Positions 37,501 to 46,800 of a DNA stretch of 64,000 nucleotides are shown here, in pieces (position 1 is the stretch's first letter; each line of letters opens with the position of its first letter). Origin of the DNA: Pseudomonas fragi (GTDB lineage Bacteria; Pseudomonadota; Gammaproteobacteria; Pseudomonadales; Pseudomonadaceae); assembly GCF_002269505.1 (NCBI RefSeq), contig NZ_NQKQ01000005.1:150076-214075 (forward strand). Direction: 5' to 3'. The position numbers and the translations under genes are program-made. Below the pieces are notes generated by a model. The model did no database searches. It saw only the letters and a list, made by a program, of their open reading frames with translations, and was not told the DNA's origin.

Positions 37501-38883
37501 TCAGAACGAACTTTGAATTTTCAGACCGCCAATCAGTGCGTCATCCAGCTGGCTGACGCCGCCCGGGTGACGGATGTATTGCAGGTTCGGTCGAACGGTC
37601 AGCCAGTTGGTCACGTGGACGCCGTAGTACAGCTCGGCGCTGTATTCAGTGTCCTGGGGAGGCAGGTAGTCCGGGTTGTCGAAATCGTAGATGGCGCGGG
37701 CCTGGTTGGTGGCCTGGGCGTTTTTGCGATAAGCCGGGTTGACGTGTACGCGGGCCATTGCAAAACCGATGTCGTCTTTTGGTCGTGCATCGAACACGCC
37801 TTTATAGACGACGCCCGCCTGGACATAGTTGTCCACGGCGTTGGTTTTCTTGTCGTGCATAGTGGCGTTGGCGAACACACTCAAGCCCCTCGACTGATCG
37901 CTGGCGCGGGTTGTGAGCTGCTGTTGCACACCCAGCCACATCCCGTGTTTGCTCGAACTGCTGCGATACGCTTCACCAGTCAAGGCCGCTGGCTGGCCGT
38001 TGGCATCTTTGTAAGCATCGGTTGCCTTGGCATTACTGTAGTAGTAACCCGCGCGGTATTCCCCTGGCAGGCCATTAACTTTTGGCGTCCATACCAGTTC
38101 GATCGGCAGCACCGCGCCCTGGGTGCCGCTGCCGCTGAGCTTGAAGCCGTTGCCGCGATCCAGGTTGGACGGGTTTTGCTCATAGGCGCCGACCTGTGCG
38201 TACAGCTCGGGGGTCAGGTGATACTTGACCCGCAGGGCCCACTGGCTGACGGGCCAGTTGTACCAGATGCTGCCCGCCCAGTTACCGACCTGCGAGCCGC
38301 AGAACGCCAGGTTCTGGAAGTCGCAAGGGAACGAGTTGAAATCCTCGCCCTGGCCAAAACGGCCGACTTTGATGTCGAGCTTCTGGTCAAAGAACTTCTG
38401 CTGGTACCACATTTGCGTCAGGCGCGTGGTCTGGCCACGGCCCCAGACTTCCTGGGCCGAAGTGAAACCGCCCACCCGCGGATCGTTGATGCGATCGTTG
38501 CTGATGTTGTTACCGCTGCGGTGGGTAATGGTCAGCTGAAATTCAGCGTCGTCCCAGCCCAGGATTTTTTGCAGGTCCAGGTGCGTGCCCAGGCCGAACT
38601 GGTCGCTGTAGCGCGCGGTGCGGTCATGGTCATAGCCGCCGTGCAGGTTGGAGCCGACTTCGCCTACATAGTCGAGGGAAAAGGAGTAACCCTGCTTTTC
38701 CAGTTCGCTACGGGTACCACCCCAATCGCCGAGCATCCATTTGGAGTCGGCGTCAAAAGCAGGGGCCGCCTGTACGCATGTAGCCAGGCCCAGAGCGGTA
38801 ATGCCGCCGATCAACGCCAGGGCTTTTTGCCCGGCAACAGGAAGCATCGCGCTGTGTTTGCGCATATTCAGGAATGTGGACAT
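37501..38883 (-). CDS. oprB: Carbohydrate-selective porin OprB
   Basis: 460 residues. Signal peptide ends around LATCVQA. The mature protein opens APAFDADSKWMLGDWGGTRS, the OprB start signature, and ends with strand KIQSSF. The second ATG (MRKHSA, 38865) could also be the start. It lets glucose and other sugars through the outer membrane and is 130 bases upstream of gcd on the same strand, supplying periplasmic glucose to that enzyme. Confidence 0.93.
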   Translation of the reverse strand: MSTFLNMRKHSAMLPVAGQKALALIGGITALGLATCVQAAPAFDADSKWMLGDWGGTRSELEKQGYSFSLDYVGEVGSNLHGGYDHDRTARYSDQFGLGTHLDLQKILGWDDAEFQLTITHRSGNNISNDRINDPRVGGFTSAQEVWGRGQTTRLTQMWYQQKFFDQKLDIKVGRFGQGEDFNSFPCDFQNLAFCGSQVGNWAGSIWYNWPVSQWALRVKYHLTPELYAQVGAYEQNPSNLDRGNGFKLSGSGTQGAVLPIELVWTPKVNGLPGEYRAGYYYSNAKATDAYKDANGQPAALTGEAYRSSSSKHGMWLGVQQQLTTRASDQSRGLSVFANATMHDKKTNAVDNYVQAGVVYKGVFDARPKDDIGFAMARVHVNPAYRKNAQATNQARAIYDFDNPDYLPPQDTEYSAELYYGVHVTNWLTVRPNLQYIRHPGGVSQLDDALIGGLKIQSSF

Positions 38884-39150
38884 AGGTCGAGATGCGAGTC
38901 TTTATAGGTATGGCTGTGGCAGTGGGTAGCGCTGTCTTTGGAGGCAGGGCTGACACTTCAGAATTGAGGGCAGAATGAATCGTTTCAGCCCTCTATGCGG
39001 AAATGATAAAGCCCCGAAACGTTTAGAAACAGCACTTTAAGTGACATGGATCATTTCTGATTCAGTAACAGTGTGCTGCGACGGTTCGTCCCAGGGCTCT
39101 TTTGTCGCGCCCCACCTTGGTTGCAGGCCGCGTATTTACTGCTGTGCAGC

Positions 39151-41187
39151 TTAGAACGTGGTGCGCAGGCCGACCTCGATGCCACGCCCTGGCGCGGGGG
39201 CGATGTCACGCAAAATAGAGCTGGCATAACGCACGGTCTGGTTGGTCAGGTTGTCGCCTTTGACGAAAGCCAGCCACTGGCTGCTGCCCACATCGAAGTG
39301 ATAACCGGCGCTGGCGCCCAAGGTTGTGTAGCCATCGGTGCCCGATTCGTTGGCCGGCACACGGCCCTGATTGCTGGCGTGCTCGACGTCGATTCGGGCT
39401 TGCCAGCGGTCCAGTTCCCACAGCAGGCCACTGCTCAGTCGCAGGGGGGCGATGCGAGGCAAGGCTTCGCCCGTGTCGAGGTTGGTGGCGCGGGTGTAGT
39501 CGCCGGACAATTCCAGGGCAAATTTACCGTAGGCGTTTTCGCCGAGCTTCCAGTGATCCTTGGCTTCAAAGCCAGTGAAGCGCGCCCGAACCCCGGAATA
39601 GGTGTATTCAGGAATGCCGTCGGCGTCCGGTTCACCTTCGTCGTTCAGCGTACGACCAGTGCCCAGCAGGCCGATGTAATTGGAGAAGTGGCTGTAGAAA
39701 ACGCCAACGCTGCCCTTGTGGGTGCCATTGTCAAAGCGCAGGGCCAGGTCGCTGGATACGGCTTTTTCCTTCGACAGATTGGCGTTGCCCACTTCATAGG
39801 TGCCGGTCGCGACGTGAGCGCCATTGGCGTACAGCTCGTAGAACGTCGGGGCACGTTCTGTGTAGCCCAGGGTGGCAGCCAGCGACCAGATCGGGGTGAG
39901 GGTGAACACGGCACCTGAAGACAGGCTGCCTGCGGTGAAGCTTTTGGAGCGGTCGGCCGCGGCAAAGCGTTCGTTGCCCTTGGCATCCGGGTCGACCACG
40001 GTGCGTTCAAGACGCCCGCCGAGGCTGAGCTTGAGGCGTTCAGTGGCTTGCAGCTCTTCGAGCACAAACACCGCACCGCTATTAGTGTCGGTTTGCGGCA
40101 CAAAGGCCTCTTCGCCCAGAGCGGAAAACTCGTTGCGGTTGACCTGGGCGCCGATCACGCCTTCAACCGGGCCGATCGGCACATGGCGCGCTTCGACGCG
40201 AGCTTCGTAACCCTTGTTCTTGAACGTGGTGCCGACTTCGCCGCCCTCTATTTCGCGGTGTTCGTAATCGGTGTAGCCGGCGTCTACTTTCAGCGAGCTG
40301 AACGGGCCTTGCAGGTTGCGGATTTCGGAGGCGAAGGCGTAGTGATCCTGCTTCATGCGGATGCGTACATCCTGCTCCGCCGGTGAGCCGTAATTGGCGT
40401 CGTAAGTGCTGTACGACAAGCCTGCGTAGCCATCCTCCCATGTGTAGGAACCGCCCACGGCACCGCCGTCCTGGCGGCCATTACTGTTGCCCAGGCGGCC
40501 TTTTTTCTGGTCAGCGTCTTCGCTTTCCGGGGCATGGCGGCTACGGGCATAACCCGGGATTTTCAGGTCATTGAACTCGCGGGCGTTGGCATCCAGATGC
40601 AGCGCGAAGGTGCCATCACCGGCTTCCAGTTTGCCAGCGCTGCTGCGCGTGGTGTTGGCGCCGCCGTAGCGCAGTTCGCCTGCACCCTGGATACCTTCGA
40701 TGGCTTCGGTGGGGATGCGGTTGTCGAACGTATTGACCACGCCGCCGATGGCGTTGCCGCCGTACAACAGGGCCGCCGGGCCACGGACGATTTCGATGCG
40801 CTGAACATTGACCGGGTCCAGCGGCACCGCGTGATCGTATGACAGCGATGAAGCATCCAGCGCTCCCACACCGTTACGCAGGATGCGAATACGGTCGCCA
40901 TCCAGGCCGCGAATGATCGGTCGGCTGGCGCCCGGGCCGAAGTAGGACGAAGACACGCCCGGCTGTTTATTGAGGGTTTCGCCCAGGCTGCCTTGCTGTT
41001 GCAGGGTCAGGTCGTCGCCTTCCAGAACCGTGGTCGGCGCAGCCAGCTGGCTGTTGCCCAAGGGGTTGCCGGTGATGACTTGCGGTTGCAGCTCCAGAGC
41101 ATAGGCAGGGGAGGCGAGCAATAGTGCGGTGGCGAGCGGAGTTAGACGAAGGCGTCGCAGGTGACGCGGGAAAGCAGGGGAGGACAT
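39151..41187 (-). CDS. znuD: TonB-dependent zinc receptor, ZnuD-like
   Basis: 678 residues. Signal peptide to about 30 (ending SPAYA), a plug domain with the secretin-like core QPGVSSSYFGPGASRPIIRG, then a 22-strand barrel ending GIEVGLRTTF. A His/Asp/Glu-rich stretch (RSRHAPESEDADQKKGR) near 225-240 fits a metal-binding loop as in ZnuD. A Zur-box-like palindrome upstream supports zinc regulation. Other TonB receptors (heme, siderophore) are less likely given this operator. Confidence 0.85.
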   Translation of the reverse strand: MSSPAFPRHLRRLRLTPLATALLLASPAYALELQPQVITGNPLGNSQLAAPTTVLEGDDLTLQQQGSLGETLNKQPGVSSSYFGPGASRPIIRGLDGDRIRILRNGVGALDASSLSYDHAVPLDPVNVQRIEIVRGPAALLYGGNAIGGVVNTFDNRIPTEAIEGIQGAGELRYGGANTTRSSAGKLEAGDGTFALHLDANAREFNDLKIPGYARSRHAPESEDADQKKGRLGNSNGRQDGGAVGGSYTWEDGYAGLSYSTYDANYGSPAEQDVRIRMKQDHYAFASEIRNLQGPFSSLKVDAGYTDYEHREIEGGEVGTTFKNKGYEARVEARHVPIGPVEGVIGAQVNRNEFSALGEEAFVPQTDTNSGAVFVLEELQATERLKLSLGGRLERTVVDPDAKGNERFAAADRSKSFTAGSLSSGAVFTLTPIWSLAATLGYTERAPTFYELYANGAHVATGTYEVGNANLSKEKAVSSDLALRFDNGTHKGSVGVFYSHFSNYIGLLGTGRTLNDEGEPDADGIPEYTYSGVRARFTGFEAKDHWKLGENAYGKFALELSGDYTRATNLDTGEALPRIAPLRLSSGLLWELDRWQARIDVEHASNQGRVPANESGTDGYTTLGASAGYHFDVGSSQWLAFVKGDNLTNQTVRYASSILRDIAPAPGRGIEVGLRTTF

Positions 41188-41252
41188 TGCAAGTTCCTTG
41201 GCAAGGTGACGGCAGAAAGCGGCGCTGAGCGCTCTTTGAGTGGCATGTTATG

Positions 41253-41265
41253 GTTACAATATAAC
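41253..41265. promoter_or_regulatory. Zur box upstream of the znuD-like gene
   Basis: GTTACAATATAAC differs at one base from the GTTATAATATAAC core bound by Zur. A flanking ATGTTAT / ATAACAT dyad surrounds it. It lies about 65-80 bases before the receptor start, so zinc repression is likely. Confidence 0.75.
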
Positions 41266-41405
41266 ATCACTTTAATCTGTCCAAGCGGAACTTTCATTCG
41301 GGGCTCCGGTCACGGCTAGACTTGCTGCATAGCGAATGCACTTCCCCCTGAGCAGGTGCTCGGCTAAGGTGCGCGGCTTTCTCTCTTCTGCTTTAAAGGC
41401 CCGGC

Positions 41406-41636
41406 ATGACTGAACCCAACAACAACCCATTGCACGGCGTGACGCTGGAACAGATCCTCACTGCGCTGGTAGCGCACTACGAGTGGGCAGGGCTGGCCGA
41501 GCGTATTGATATTCGCTGCTTCAAGAGCGACCCGAGCATCAAGTCGAGTTTGACGTTCTTGCGTAAAACCCCTTGGGCGCGGGAAAAGGTCGAAAAGCTC
41601 TACGTGAAATACGCCCGTACCAAACGCGAGCTGTGA
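41406..41636 (+). CDS. VF530-family small DNA-binding protein
   Basis: 76 residues. The whole length matches the small VF530 family: [20 protein letters not shown], then [20 protein letters not shown] and a C-terminal EKVEKLY helix. These are short helical proteins that bind DNA in the structural members; the cellular role is unclear. It is followed after 7 bases by the Pr6Pr gene. Confidence 0.88.
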   Translation: MTEPNNNPLHGVTLEQILTALVAHYEWAGLAERIDIRCFKSDPSIKSSLTFLRKTPWAREKVEKLYVKYARTKREL

Positions 41637-41643
41637 TCGGCGC

Positions 41644-42288
41644 ATGAGGGTGTTGTCCAGGCACAGGCTTTGTCTGCTGCTGGCGATCCTGGGCTGGAGT
41701 GGCCTGGGGATTCAGCTTGAGCTGGTTCTGCTCGCCCGCTGGGAGAGCGGCGCGAGTGTGGTGGGCGGATTGCTGAGCTACTTCAGCTTTTTCACTATTT
41801 TGACCAATACTCTGGCCGCCTGCGTGCTGACTTATGCGGCGGATAACCGCACGTCAAAGGGCAAGACGTTTTTCTTGCAGCCGTGGGTCAGCAGCGGTAT
41901 TGCCGTGAGCATTGTCGTCGTGGGTGCGGCATACAGCCTGCTGCTGCGCCAGCTCTGGCAACCCGAAGGCCTGCAGTGGCTGGCCAATGAAATACTGCAT
42001 GATGTAATGCCGGTGCTGTTTACGCTGTACTGGTGGTTTTGCGTGCCCAAGGGATTGTTGCGCGTGAGGCATATCGGGCTTTGGGTGCTGTATCCGTTGC
42101 TGTATTTCGCCTACATCCTGTTGCGCGGGCACTTGCTGGGTGTGTACCCGTATCCGTTTGTCGATGTCGAAAAACTGGGCTATGCGCTGACGTTTATCAA
42201 TGCTGGGGGGATTCTGGCGGGGTTTGTGGCGGTGGCGCTGGTGGTGGTGGCGGTGGATCGCTACAGGGGGAGCGTGCGTAGTCGCTGA
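41644..42288 (+). CDS. Pr6Pr-family membrane protein
   Basis: 214 residues with six predicted membrane segments. FSFFTILTNTLAACVLTY, ILHDVMPVLFTLYWWFCVPK and YPYPFVDVEKLGYALTFINA are the family's hallmark stretches. The function is unknown; distant relatives are the FAR-17a/AIG1-like hydrolases. It probably shares a transcript with the preceding VF530 gene. Its last codons lie inside the left arm of a REP-type repeat. Confidence 0.88.
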   Translation: MRVLSRHRLCLLLAILGWSGLGIQLELVLLARWESGASVVGGLLSYFSFFTILTNTLAACVLTYAADNRTSKGKTFFLQPWVSSGIAVSIVVVGAAYSLLLRQLWQPEGLQWLANEILHDVMPVLFTLYWWFCVPKGLLRVRHIGLWVLYPLLYFAYILLRGHLLGVYPYPFVDVEKLGYALTFINAGGILAGFVAVALVVVAVDRYRGSVRSR

Positions 42289-42382
42289 CGAGCAGCGCGA
42301 GGCTGCGATTGAAGCCGATTTTGCGGCGGCTTCAAGAAAACGGGTTGCTCCGCAACCCTTCGCAGCCTTCGGCAGCGACTAC
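42278..42382. repeat. REP-type inverted repeat, GTAGTCGCTG family
   Basis: GTAGTCGCTGACGAGCAGCG and the inverted GCAGCCTTCGGCAGCGACTAC-type arm frame an inner hairpin. It overlaps the end of the Pr6Pr gene and stops exactly before the next gene's stop codon. Related to 23063-23204. Confidence 0.8.
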
Positions 42383-43162
42383 CTATTCCTCTGAACCCTC
42401 CAGGCGCCAGTAGCCCACAGCTTTGACGAACTCTTCGTTCAAACCATGGGTGTCCAGCAGCACTCGGCGCACTTTGCGCGACAGCGCACTTTCGGTAGCA
42501 ACCCAGGCATACAGCTGACCTTCGGGAAGGCTCAATGCTTCGACGGTCTTGAGCAGGTCTTCGCCCGGCACATCACGGTGCACCCAGATCACGTCAATCG
42601 CTGCGGCGCTGTGCAAGGGTTGTTCTTCCTGCGCGTTTTCAACCTCGATAACCACCAGGGCCCGACGGTTGGCAGGCAGTTCCTCAAGGCGGCGGGCAAT
42701 GGCCGGTAGCGCCGTTTCGTCACCGATCAGCAGGTAGCTGTCGAAGATGTCCGGCACTACCATCGAGCCCCGCGGCCCGCCGATATGCAGGTATTGGCCG
42801 GGCGCGGCCTGGGCGGCCCAGGTGGCGGCAGGGCCGTCACCGTGCAAAACGAAATCGATATCCAGCTCAAAGGTGTTCAAGTCAAAGCGGCGCGGAGTGT
42901 AGTCGCGCATCGGCGGCATGTTGCCCTTTTGCCCGGCGCTCAGCTCCAGAGTCTCCAGCGCGGCCTGTTCTTCAGCAGTTTGCGGAAAAAACAGCTTTAC
43001 GTGATCGTCACTGCCAAGGCTGATAAACCCTGCCAGTTGCGGGCCGCCGACGGTTATGCGGCGCATGCGCGGGGTCAGGTCGACCACGCGCAGCACTTCG
43101 AGTTTACGACGTTTGATTTCATGCATGACCCGATGGATGGTCTGTGGGCTGGCAGCATTCAT
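42383..43162 (-). CDS. Siderophore-interacting protein / ferric reductase, ViuB-YqjH type
   Basis: 259 residues. FAD-binding motif RDYTPRRFD (about 90-98), preceded by the beta-barrel part (RRITVGGPQLAGFISLGSDD), and an NADPH domain with LLIGDETALPAIARRLEELP and the C-terminal GYWRLEGSEE. It reduces ferric siderophores in the cytoplasm to release iron. It starts with a 4-base overlap inside the PadR regulator's end, mirroring E. coli yqjI-yqjH. Confidence 0.92.
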   Translation of the reverse strand: MNAASPQTIHRVMHEIKRRKLEVLRVVDLTPRMRRITVGGPQLAGFISLGSDDHVKLFFPQTAEEQAALETLELSAGQKGNMPPMRDYTPRRFDLNTFELDIDFVLHGDGPAATWAAQAAPGQYLHIGGPRGSMVVPDIFDSYLLIGDETALPAIARRLEELPANRRALVVIEVENAQEEQPLHSAAAIDVIWVHRDVPGEDLLKTVEALSLPEGQLYAWVATESALSRKVRRVLLDTHGLNEEFVKAVGYWRLEGSEE

Positions 43163-43737
43163 TCAGCGTTCTCCTGCGCAGGCTGGGCAGATACAGGGCC
43201 ATCGACGATGGCTTTGGCGGTGTTGTTGAGCAAGTCGCGTACCCGCAGGATTTCTGCCGGGCTCCAGCGACCGTGGTGCATTTGCAGGGCATGGCGCAGG
43301 TTGTGCACGGCCTCGTGAATCTCGGCCGGACGATCATGGCCACGCAGTGAGCGCTTGCTCACATCGATGCGCATGCGCACACCGTCCAGCGCCACGGCCT
43401 GGTCACTGAGAAATTGACGACCGACTTCGGTCACGGTGTAGCGCTTTTTCCCGCCTTCTGCGTCGCCCTGGATCAGTTCGCTTTCTTCAAGGAAGGTCAG
43501 GGTCGGGTAAATCACACCGGGGCTGGGGCTATAGGCGCCGTCAAACAGGCCTTCGATCTGGCGGATCAGGTCGTAGCCGTGGCAAGGCTGTTCGGTGATC
43601 AGTGCCAACAGCAGTAATTTCAAATCGCCCGGGGCAAAAACCCGGGGTCCGCGGCCACCGCGTTCACGACCGGGACGTTTTTCGAAGCCGTCTTGACCCG
43701 CGCCATGTTCGCGGTGATGGGGATGATGGTCTCTCAT
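43159..43737 (-). CDS. PadR-family regulator, YqjI-like
   Basis: 192 residues. A His-rich leader (MRDHHPHHREHGAGQDG) precedes a PadR winged helix (LKLLLLALITEQPCHGYDLI, YSPSPGVIYPTLTFLEES) and a C-terminal dimerisation helix. E. coli YqjI, a nickel-responsive repressor of the ferric reductase yqjH, has the same His-rich leader and partner. Two palindromes just upstream are probable autoregulatory sites. The metal specificity is inferred. Confidence 0.88.
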   Translation of the reverse strand: MRDHHPHHREHGAGQDGFEKRPGRERGGRGPRVFAPGDLKLLLLALITEQPCHGYDLIRQIEGLFDGAYSPSPGVIYPTLTFLEESELIQGDAEGGKKRYTVTEVGRQFLSDQAVALDGVRMRIDVSKRSLRGHDRPAEIHEAVHNLRHALQMHHGRWSPAEILRVRDLLNNTAKAIVDGPVSAQPAQENAE

Positions 43738-43755
43738 TGTCTTTTCGCTCTTTCA

Positions 43756-43788
43756 TTAAGTTAGACATAACTTAAGATATATCTTAAG
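43756..43788. promoter_or_regulatory. Overlapping palindromic operators of the PadR gene
   Basis: TTAAGTTA-GACA-TAACTTAA (43756-43775) and the perfect 18-base palindrome CTTAAGATATATCTTAAG (43771-43788) lie 19-51 bases before the regulator's start. PadR proteins often bind such AT-rich palindromes in their own promoter. Confidence 0.7.
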
Positions 43789-43813
43789 AAATGTAAAAAC
43801 CCAGTCGACGAAC

Positions 43814-43832
43814 GGTAATGATTCTCAATAGT
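43814..43832. promoter_or_regulatory. Fur-box-like site
   Basis: GGTAATGATTCTCAATAGT matches about 13 of 19 positions of the Fur consensus (GATAATGATAATCATTATC). It lies about 80 bases upstream of the PadR/ferric-reductase operon, so iron control is plausible. Confidence 0.5.
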
Positions 43833-43841
43833 CAACACTGG

Positions 43842-43860
43842 CTGTGGGAGCGGGCTTGCT
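43842..43860. repeat. Half REP element truncated at a gene end
   Basis: CTGTGGGAGCGGGCTTGCT is one REP arm cut before the central CGCGA. It runs directly into the reverse-strand stop codon of the PBP-like gene. Confidence 0.7.
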
Positions 43861-46800
43861 ATTTTGCTGCGGTTTGTACCGGCGCTGGTGCCTGGCACAA
43901 GGTGTTGGTGCCCGGTTGCAGGTAGGGAGTAAGGATGGGTGCCATGCCCTTAAGCACTTGCACCGGCAGTGCAGAGGTGAATTTGAAGGCTTCGGCCGAG
44001 CGCCCCGGAACGAACGCGGTCAAGGTGCCGAAGTGATGTTCGCCGATATAAAACACGAAAGTAGCTGTGCGATTGATCGACTTGGAACTCAGTATCCGCC
44101 CACCGGCCCCCATGTTTTCGATACGGTTGTCGCCGGTGCCGGTCTTGCCGCCCATGGCCAGCGGTGTGCCGTCTTCGAGCTTGAAGCTGCCCGACACCCG
44201 CCGCGCCGTGCCGGCATCCACCACTTGTGACAGGGCTTCGCGCAGGGCCGTGGCGACTTCGCTGGGCATGACCCGCACGCCAGCGTCGGGGTCGTTGATC
44301 AGGCGGGTTTCATAGGGGGTATCAGCGGCGAAATTCAAGGTATCAATGCGCAACACCGGCAAACGTACGCCATCGTTGAGGATAATGCCCATCAACTCGG
44401 AGAGAGCTGCCGGGCGATCCCCCGAGCTACCAAGGGCGGTCGCAAGAGAGGGCACCAGATGATCGAACGGGTAGCCGACCTTTTGCCAGCGTTGATGAAT
44501 ATCCAGAAACGCTTCGATCTCCAGCATGGTGCGGATGCGGCTGTCGCGGGCGCTTTTGTGCCGACTTTTAAACAGCCAGCTGTAGACTTCCTGGCGCTCA
44601 TGTTCGCTGGCGGCCACAGCTTGCTGGAAGGTAGCCTGCGGGTTATTGAGTAAATACCCCAGCAACCACAGATCCAGCGGGTGGACTTTGGCGATATAGC
44701 CCTGGTCGGGAAGGTTGTAGGCACCGGGACCATAGCCCTGATACAACTTGTCCAGGCGTTCGTCAGTGACCTTGTCGCTAGTCAAATGCGAGCGCACAAA
44801 GCGGTTAAAGGTGGCCTGGTCGGCATTGGGGAACAGGTAGCGATGCACCGCCGACATACGGATGGCGGTGGGGTGCATGCTGTCCAGGAAGGTGTCAAGG
44901 CGGGCCTTGGAGTCTTTACCGCGGTATTTCTTCCAGAACTTGAGCATGAATGTGGTGCCTTCGCGGTCGGCGAAGCGGCTCAGGTACTCCTGGCGCAGCG
45001 GGTTGCTGTCGTCACTGAGCAGGTCGGCGTTGTTGCTTGGCGATTGATAGCTGGTGTAACGCACCACGTCGCGCATCAGGCGCACAAAGGGCAGGTTGAT
45101 CGATTCACGGATCGAGTCGCGCAGCGTCGCAATGCGGTTGTTGTCCTGGCTACGAAAGTTGTGGAAGTGATGCATGCCGCCACCGGTAAAAAAACCTTCG
45201 CCGGGGTTAGCTGAATACTGACGGTCGAGTGCGGCATTCAGCATGGACGATAGTGGTGCGCCGGGGTTTTCGATCAGGTACGACAGTGCCCAGCGGGTCA
45301 GTGGGTCCTGGTTGGTGATGGGGATTTTTTTCAGCGTTGCACCAGGCTGACTGCCATAGCGATCGTGCAGCTCGGAAATTATTTGCAGGTAGGTGGTCAG
45401 CACCCGCAGCTTGGCGGTGGAGCCCAGTTCCAGTTTGCTGCCTTCATTGATATCGAAGGGCTGGTCGGTGCTGTCGGTTTGCACCCGGGCGCGGGCGCCA
45501 TCCGGTGTGAGTTCAAACAGGGTGAAGCTGTAGCGCACCTGCGCGGTGCTGGTGGGGGTGAGCAGATAGGGGCCGAGCAAGCCGATTTTTCCGGCAAAAG
45601 CGGGATCTGCCAGTTGACGCAGATAGTCACTGACCTGGCCCTGCAGGTCGCCTTGCAAGGTGCTGGTAGCAGACAGGTCAAGGCGGTCGAGGTCATACAG
45701 CGGGCGTTTGAGCAGCACCGAAAGGCGGCTGCGGGCCACGCTGATGCCCTTGTTTGTTTCGTTCGGTTGCAGGGTGGGGGCCTGTGCCCAGTCGCGATAG
45801 GTCACATGGCTGGCCAGCGCCGCAGCGGTCAATGCCGGCTCTATTACGTTGTTTTGCGCCAGCAGGCGGATATGGCTGTCGGTCAGTTGCGCCAGCTCCT
45901 CGCGGCCCTTGGCCAGATAGTGCGACGGCCTGCGCTGGGCAATCATCAGTGACAGCACCTCGCGCAGGGCCAGGCCTTTTTGCGCCAGGCTGTGAGGGTC
46001 AGAGGCGTTGCTGTTCAGTTGCGCGTTGACCTTGTTGAAATCGGCGTCGTACCACACCCGTAACCCTTCGGCCATGCCGTGGACTTCGCCGTGGCCGGGC
46101 ACTGCCGACAGCGGCACGCTGTTGAGGTAATCGCGCACCACCTTTTGCCTGGCGTGAAGGGTTTTGGGGCCGTCCTGATAGGCACGCACACTGGCAGAAA
46201 TCATCTGGCGCAATTTTTCGCTGCCTGACAGCGTCAGCCCGTCGGGGGAGTGCCGATACTTCTCCAACTGGGTGGCCAGGGTACTGCCGCCTGCTGATTG
46301 TCCCGGCAGGTGCAGCAGTTTTGCCGCCTGGGAGTAAGCCGCCACGGCAAAGCGCGGCCAGTCCACGGCGGGGTTGGCCTGTGGCTCATCAGGGTTTAGC
46401 AGGTCGCGGTTTTCGATAAACAGCAAGCTGTGAACCACCAGCGGGGGGATGCTGGCAAAGCTCGAATAGAGCTGCTGCGGGTAGTTGTACTGATAGAGCG
46501 GGCTGCCTGCACAGTCGGTGATCGAGAGTCCGGTCTGGATTTTTTCTGAGTAGGGTACGAAAAACCCTTTTTCGCTATAGCTCAGGAGCGCGGGTGAAAA
46601 GCGGCTTTGTTGAGTAATAACGTAATCACGTTTTTGCAGGCGTGACAGAAAGTCGCCCAGCGCGCTGTAGCCCAAACGTTTATCGAAGGGGCCTTCGCCG
46701 GGATAAAATATTGCGTCGCTGGGCCCTGCATGCATCGAATAGCTCAGGGACGCGGCAAAGCTGCTGAACTCGCGGGCCTGCATTCTGGAGCTGCGCACCT

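Noticed and set aside
37261..38907. 548-codon + frame across oprB
   Set aside because: Antisense shadow; oprB carries signal peptide and family motifs.
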